DNA of 9,498 nt from Lachnospiraceae bacterium UBA7109 (GTDB lineage: Bacteria; Bacillota; Clostridia; Lachnospirales; Lachnospiraceae), in the NCBI GenBank assembly GCA_002492335.1, contig DKYD01000039.1, forward strand, positions 1 through 9,498, in the 5' to 3' direction. The position numbers were made by a program, and so were the translations under genes. Shown here piece after piece: positions 7,163-9,498 of the stretch (the first letter of the stretch is position 1; each line of letters opens with the position of its first letter). The notes under the pieces were generated by a model. The model made no database searches. It was not told the origin of the DNA and saw nothing but the letters and a program-made list of their open reading frames with translations.

Positions 7163-7191
7163 ATAATACACGGTTATTCGTATATTGTCAA
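7163..7191 (-). promoter_or_regulatory. Sigma-A promoter of the rhs gene
   Basis: On the minus strand TTGACA (7191-7186), a 17-bp spacer and TATTAT (7168-7163) are near consensus. The predicted start near 7156 gives an rhs leader of about 270 nt, long enough for structural control. The -35 box overlaps the last codons of the small upstream ORF. Confidence 0.75.
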
Positions 7192-7326
7192 CCCCTTATT
7201 TACGCTTTTCCGAAAAAATACATTTCCGCAATCAAAAAGAGGAAAGTCAATCAGGCTTTCCTCCATCTCCTTTTTCATCTTTTCTTCTATGATATCCATC
7301 TCTAATACCAGATCGTCTTCCATCAT
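7174..7326 (-). CDS. Small acidic protein (50 aa), unknown function
   Basis: I do not recognise a family. The ATG at 7326 has AAGGAGG (plus positions 7337-7343) 10 nt upstream, a strong ribosome binding site that decides this start over the upstream TTG at 7386. The product starts MMEDDLVLEMDIIEEKMKKE, is rich in Glu/Asp and Met, probably helical in the first half, and ends SVNKGLTIYE. There is no signal peptide or membrane segment. It lies in the same orientation as rhs, and its 3' end contains the rhs -35 box, so the two genes are adjacent but rhs has its own promoter. A symmetric promoter at 7454-7482 could drive it. It may be a regulator or a remnant; the ribosome binding site is the main evidence that it is real. 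Confidence 0.5.
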   Translation of the reverse strand: MMEDDLVLEMDIIEEKMKKEMEESLIDFPLFDCGNVFFRKSVNKGLTIYE

Positions 7327-7451
7327 GTCGTTTAACCCTCCTTCGATAAACTCTTTGTAATTTTTCTTTTTTCCGTTCTTTTTCAATGCTTTTACGTAAC
7401 TTCATAATCATAATTTTGTCGCTTTATTTTAATAATTCGAATAGTCTTCTC

Positions 7452-7485
7452 CTATTGTATTTCCAAAACATTTGCCTTACAATAG
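7452..7485. promoter_or_regulatory. Symmetric (bidirectional) promoter formed by an inverted repeat
   Basis: CTATTGTA (7452-7459) and TACAATAG (7478-7485) are exact inverted copies 18 bp apart. On the plus strand this gives TTGTAT (7455-7460), 17 bp, TACAAT (7478-7483), with a start about 25 nt before the SLH ATG. On the minus strand it gives TTGTAA (7482-7477), 17 bp, TACAAT (7459-7454), toward the small ORF. The same repeat could be a dimeric repressor site covering both promoters. The -35 boxes are weak. Confidence 0.5.
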
Positions 7486-7502
7486 TATAAAATATACAAA
7501 TC

Positions 7503-7508
7503 AGGAGG
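7503..7508 (+). promoter_or_regulatory. Ribosome binding site of the SLH gene
   Basis: AGGAGG lies 6 nt before the ATG at 7515, an ideal Shine-Dalgarno match that fixes this start. Confidence 0.85.
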
Positions 7509-7514
7509 TTTTTT

Positions 7515-9161
7515 ATGAAAAAGAAACTTTTTCTATTGGCATCATTAATTCTATCTTTTGCTGCTCTTTTCGGTACACCTTGCAACGCAAAAGAGCAAAG
7601 CATTGAGACCACACAAAGTGTTGTGGAAAACCTTTATGTCAGTGACAGTCCGATGCTTATTATAGGTGGCAAACTGCTTATGAAGGATCAGCAGATTGTT
7701 TCATCTATGCCGGAGGGTGTTGCTTTTGATCTTAAAACAAATACTCTCTCTTTAAATAATTATCAGGGAACTTCCGGTATTTATACGGACACATATTATG
7801 ACAAAAATGCTGGTCAGTATTATACCTCTGATATTGATGCAGGAATTTATTATCATGGCAACGGACCGCTTCATATTAACCTGCTCGGCGACAACAGCAT
7901 TTCCTGCTCCGGCGATATGGGACTGGGCCTGTATACCAGCCAGGTAATCATGAACGGTCCGGGCTCTTTAACATTATCATTTGAAAATTCTGACCAGGAC
8001 TCCTTCACAGGTATCAATCTGGCTTCAGACTGTTCATTATTTAAGGTTGATTCAGCAGCGCTGAATATCTGTTCCGACCTCACTATAACTGATTTCTGCG
8101 GTATTACGAAAAAGGAAAACTATAACATCTGGCCAGATGGACAAGACCCCTGTTTTGAATTTTTAAACAGCAAAATAAATATTACAGGCGCCTATACTCT
8201 TGTTTTTTGGAGCTATGGATTTAACATGGGAATTGATACAAAAGAAGGAAATCTTACTGTGAAGGACAGCGATTTAACAATTAACCTTCGCGGTGCAAGT
8301 AAAGATGTATACTATATTGCTACAGGTGCAAATCATTGGGATACAGAGCATAATTACAACAAAAATTGCGGTGGTACGTTGACAATTGAAAATACAAAAA
8401 TTAATTGTTTCGGCGGAACAGCGAACGAGAACGGATATCTATACTGTCACAATATTATAGACAAGGGCAACTACCCATGGTATGCAGGAATGGATGAATT
8501 AAATGTAATGATTACAAAAGATATTGCATTTACTCCAGATTCAAACAAGAACCTGCATATTTGTCCATACCGCCGGCTGCAAATCACGCCAGATCCGGTG
8601 GATTTAACAATGGGTTTTACAGATGTACAGAAAAATGACTGGTTTTATCGTTATGTTGAATATGCATTTAACAACAAGATTATGACCGGGTTAAAAGGTT
8701 TTTATTTCGGTCCTTCGCAAAACCTGGCGCGTGCTCAGTTTACTGTAATCATACATAGATTAGAAGGATGTCCGGCTTCAAATAGCAAAATCCATTTTTC
8801 AGATGTGAAAGACGGATTATGGTATAGCGATGCAATTCTGTGGGCAGGTTCTGAGGGAATCGTAACAGGCTATTCCAATGGGAATTTCGGACCCGCTGAT
8901 GACATCAACCGGGAACAAATGGCTGTTATGATGTATCGTTATGCTGATAAAAAAGGTTACGATATTAACTCAAAAGCAGATTTATCCGGTTATTCTGACA
9001 AGAACCTTGTAAGTGAATACGCACAGAAGGCCATGGAATGGTGCGTTGCGGAGGAAATCATTACAGGCAAAGATAATAAAACCAGATTAGATCCGCAAGG
9101 CAATGCCGCACGTGCTGAATGTGCTGCAATTATTATGCGGTTCATAGAAAAATATAAATAA
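7515..9161 (+). CDS. Secreted surface protein with three C-terminal SLH repeats
   Basis: A 548-residue protein. Residues 1-25 form a Sec signal peptide: KKK, a hydrophobic core LFLLASLILSFAALFG, and a likely signal-peptidase cut after TPCNA; there is no lipobox. Residues about 35-360 are rich in Asn, Asp, Thr and short beta-type repeats (LKTNTLSLNNYQG, INLLGDNSISCSG, GNLTVKDSDLTINL, GGTLTIENTKINCFGG). This suggests a beta-helix or beta-sandwich ligand-binding region; no enzyme motif is visible. Three SLH repeats follow at about 367-418 (FTDVQKNDWFYRYVEYAF), 426-478 (FSDVKDGLWYSDAILWA; NREQMAVMMYRYA) and 490-548 (EYAQKAMEWCVAEEIITG; ARAECAAIIMRF). SLH repeats are known to bind secondary cell-wall polymers, so the protein is probably displayed on the cell wall. 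It is transcribed away from rhs and convergent with another SLH gene. The ligand is unknown; adhesion or glycan binding is inference. Confidence 0.9.
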   Translation: MKKKLFLLASLILSFAALFGTPCNAKEQSIETTQSVVENLYVSDSPMLIIGGKLLMKDQQIVSSMPEGVAFDLKTNTLSLNNYQGTSGIYTDTYYDKNAGQYYTSDIDAGIYYHGNGPLHINLLGDNSISCSGDMGLGLYTSQVIMNGPGSLTLSFENSDQDSFTGINLASDCSLFKVDSAALNICSDLTITDFCGITKKENYNIWPDGQDPCFEFLNSKINITGAYTLVFWSYGFNMGIDTKEGNLTVKDSDLTINLRGASKDVYYIATGANHWDTEHNYNKNCGGTLTIENTKINCFGGTANENGYLYCHNIIDKGNYPWYAGMDELNVMITKDIAFTPDSNKNLHICPYRRLQITPDPVDLTMGFTDVQKNDWFYRYVEYAFNNKIMTGLKGFYFGPSQNLARAQFTVIIHRLEGCPASNSKIHFSDVKDGLWYSDAILWAGSEGIVTGYSNGNFGPADDINREQMAVMMYRYADKKGYDINSKADLSGYSDKNLVSEYAQKAMEWCVAEEIITGKDNKTRLDPQGNAARAECAAIIMRFIEKYK

Positions 9162-9178
9162 TTTTCTTTTTAATGTCA

Positions 9179-9214
9179 AAGGGTCTGTCGGAATCAATTC
9201 TCCGACAGACCCTT
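9179..9214. terminator. Shared hairpin terminator between convergent SLH genes
   Basis: AAGGGTCTGTCGGA (9179-9192) pairs perfectly over 14 bp with TCCGACAGACCCTT (9201-9214) around an 8-nt loop. It starts 18 nt after the plus-strand stop and 25 bp beyond the minus-strand stop. The trailing T-run is short on the minus strand (TTT) and nearly absent on the plus strand, so it may block transcription or stabilise 3' ends in both directions. Confidence 0.75.
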
Positions 9215-9239
9215 ACTGATAAATAGAACAATTTGTTAA

Positions 9240-9498
9240 TTAATTATATTTCTCCAGAAATCTCTGAATGATAATCGCACACTCTGCACGCGATGCATCT
9301 CCCAATGGGTCAATGCTCTCTGGCGTTCCATCTTTGTCCAGATCCTTACCGGTAATAATTCCGGCTCCGACTGCCCACTTCATTGCTTCCTTCGCATACT
9401 CGCTTACGGATGCTGCATCTGCAAACTTGTCAAAGTCTGCGCTGTCAGATACATCATACTTCTTGAATTCCTTCGCATAACGATACATCATCACTGCC
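9240..9498 (-). CDS. Second SLH-domain protein, C-terminal fragment (5' end off window)
   Basis: The frame is open to the right edge; the apparent first codon at 9494 is GTG inside an SLH repeat (AVMMYRYA), so the true start lies outside. The visible part has the end of one SLH repeat and a complete last one (SEYAKEAMKWAVGAGIITG; ASRAECAIIIQRFLEKYN). It closely parallels the C-terminus of the convergent gene (EYAQKAMEWCVAEEIITG; IIMRFIEKYK), indicating paralogy. It differs by an insertion in the GKD loop, DLDKDGTPESID, which looks like an EF-hand or dockerin-type calcium loop. It is probably a wall-anchored surface protein; the function of its missing N-terminal part is unknown. Confidence 0.85.
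   Translation of the reverse strand, partial: AVMMYRYAKEFKKYDVSDSADFDKFADAASVSEYAKEAMKWAVGAGIITGKDLDKDGTPESIDPLGDASRAECAIIIQRFLEKYN

Noticed and set aside
7105..7305. 66-codon plus-strand ORF downstream of the plus promoter
   Set aside because: Its ATG lies before the predicted start site at about 7121, and it is antisense to the better supported 50-aa ORF.
7424..7612. 62-codon minus-strand ORF across the SLH start
   Set aside because: It overlaps the SLH promoter, ribosome binding site and signal-peptide codons on the other strand, and has no ribosome binding site of its own.

Overview
The window looks like accessory chromosome from a gut-type Clostridia, most likely Lachnospiraceae. This is inferred from strong AGGAGG-type ribosome binding sites, sigma-A-like promoters, S-layer-homology (SLH) proteins, and a very large YD-repeat protein of the DNRLRE/WapA-like kind common in that group. 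No rRNA, tRNA, CRISPR array or transposase was seen.

Left two-thirds (1-6887, minus strand): one giant Rhs/YD-repeat polymorphic-toxin-type gene reads leftward and leaves the window before its stop. I walked the whole frame. From the ATG at 6887 to position 1 (about 2295 codons) there is exactly one stop, an in-frame TAG at 6180-6182. Upstream of it lies a 235-codon N-terminal part (6180-6887). Downstream lie more than 2050 uninterrupted codons with this domain order: DNRLRE/CBM96-like domain, YD repeats, two galactose-binding-like modules, YD repeats, two ricin-B lectin modules, a long YD array, the Rhs core, and a Gly/Ala-rich pre-toxin segment. The toxin tip and any immunity gene would lie beyond the left edge. 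A near-perfect Shine-Dalgarno sequence sits just before the TAG, so a plain nonsense mutation, stop-codon readthrough and translational re-initiation all remain possible.

Middle (6888-7514): a dense regulatory region. It holds a TTGACA-17-TATTAT promoter for the rhs gene with a leader of about 270 nt. The leader carries two hairpins, a repeated 10-mer, a tandem 11-bp-period repeat and a GC palindrome. A second consensus-like promoter on the plus strand faces the rhs promoter. A probable 50-codon acidic small ORF (minus strand) ends inside the rhs promoter. Further right, an 8-bp inverted repeat forms a symmetric promoter that could fire both ways, toward the small ORF and toward the SLH gene.

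Right (7515-9498): a plus-strand gene encodes a Sec-exported surface protein with three C-terminal SLH repeats. It ends at a strong hairpin shared with a convergent second SLH protein, of which only the C-terminus lies in the window. The locus therefore encodes cell-surface and contact functions: a large modular YD-repeat protein with glycan-binding modules, next to two wall-anchored SLH proteins. Any functional link between them is inference from proximity only.
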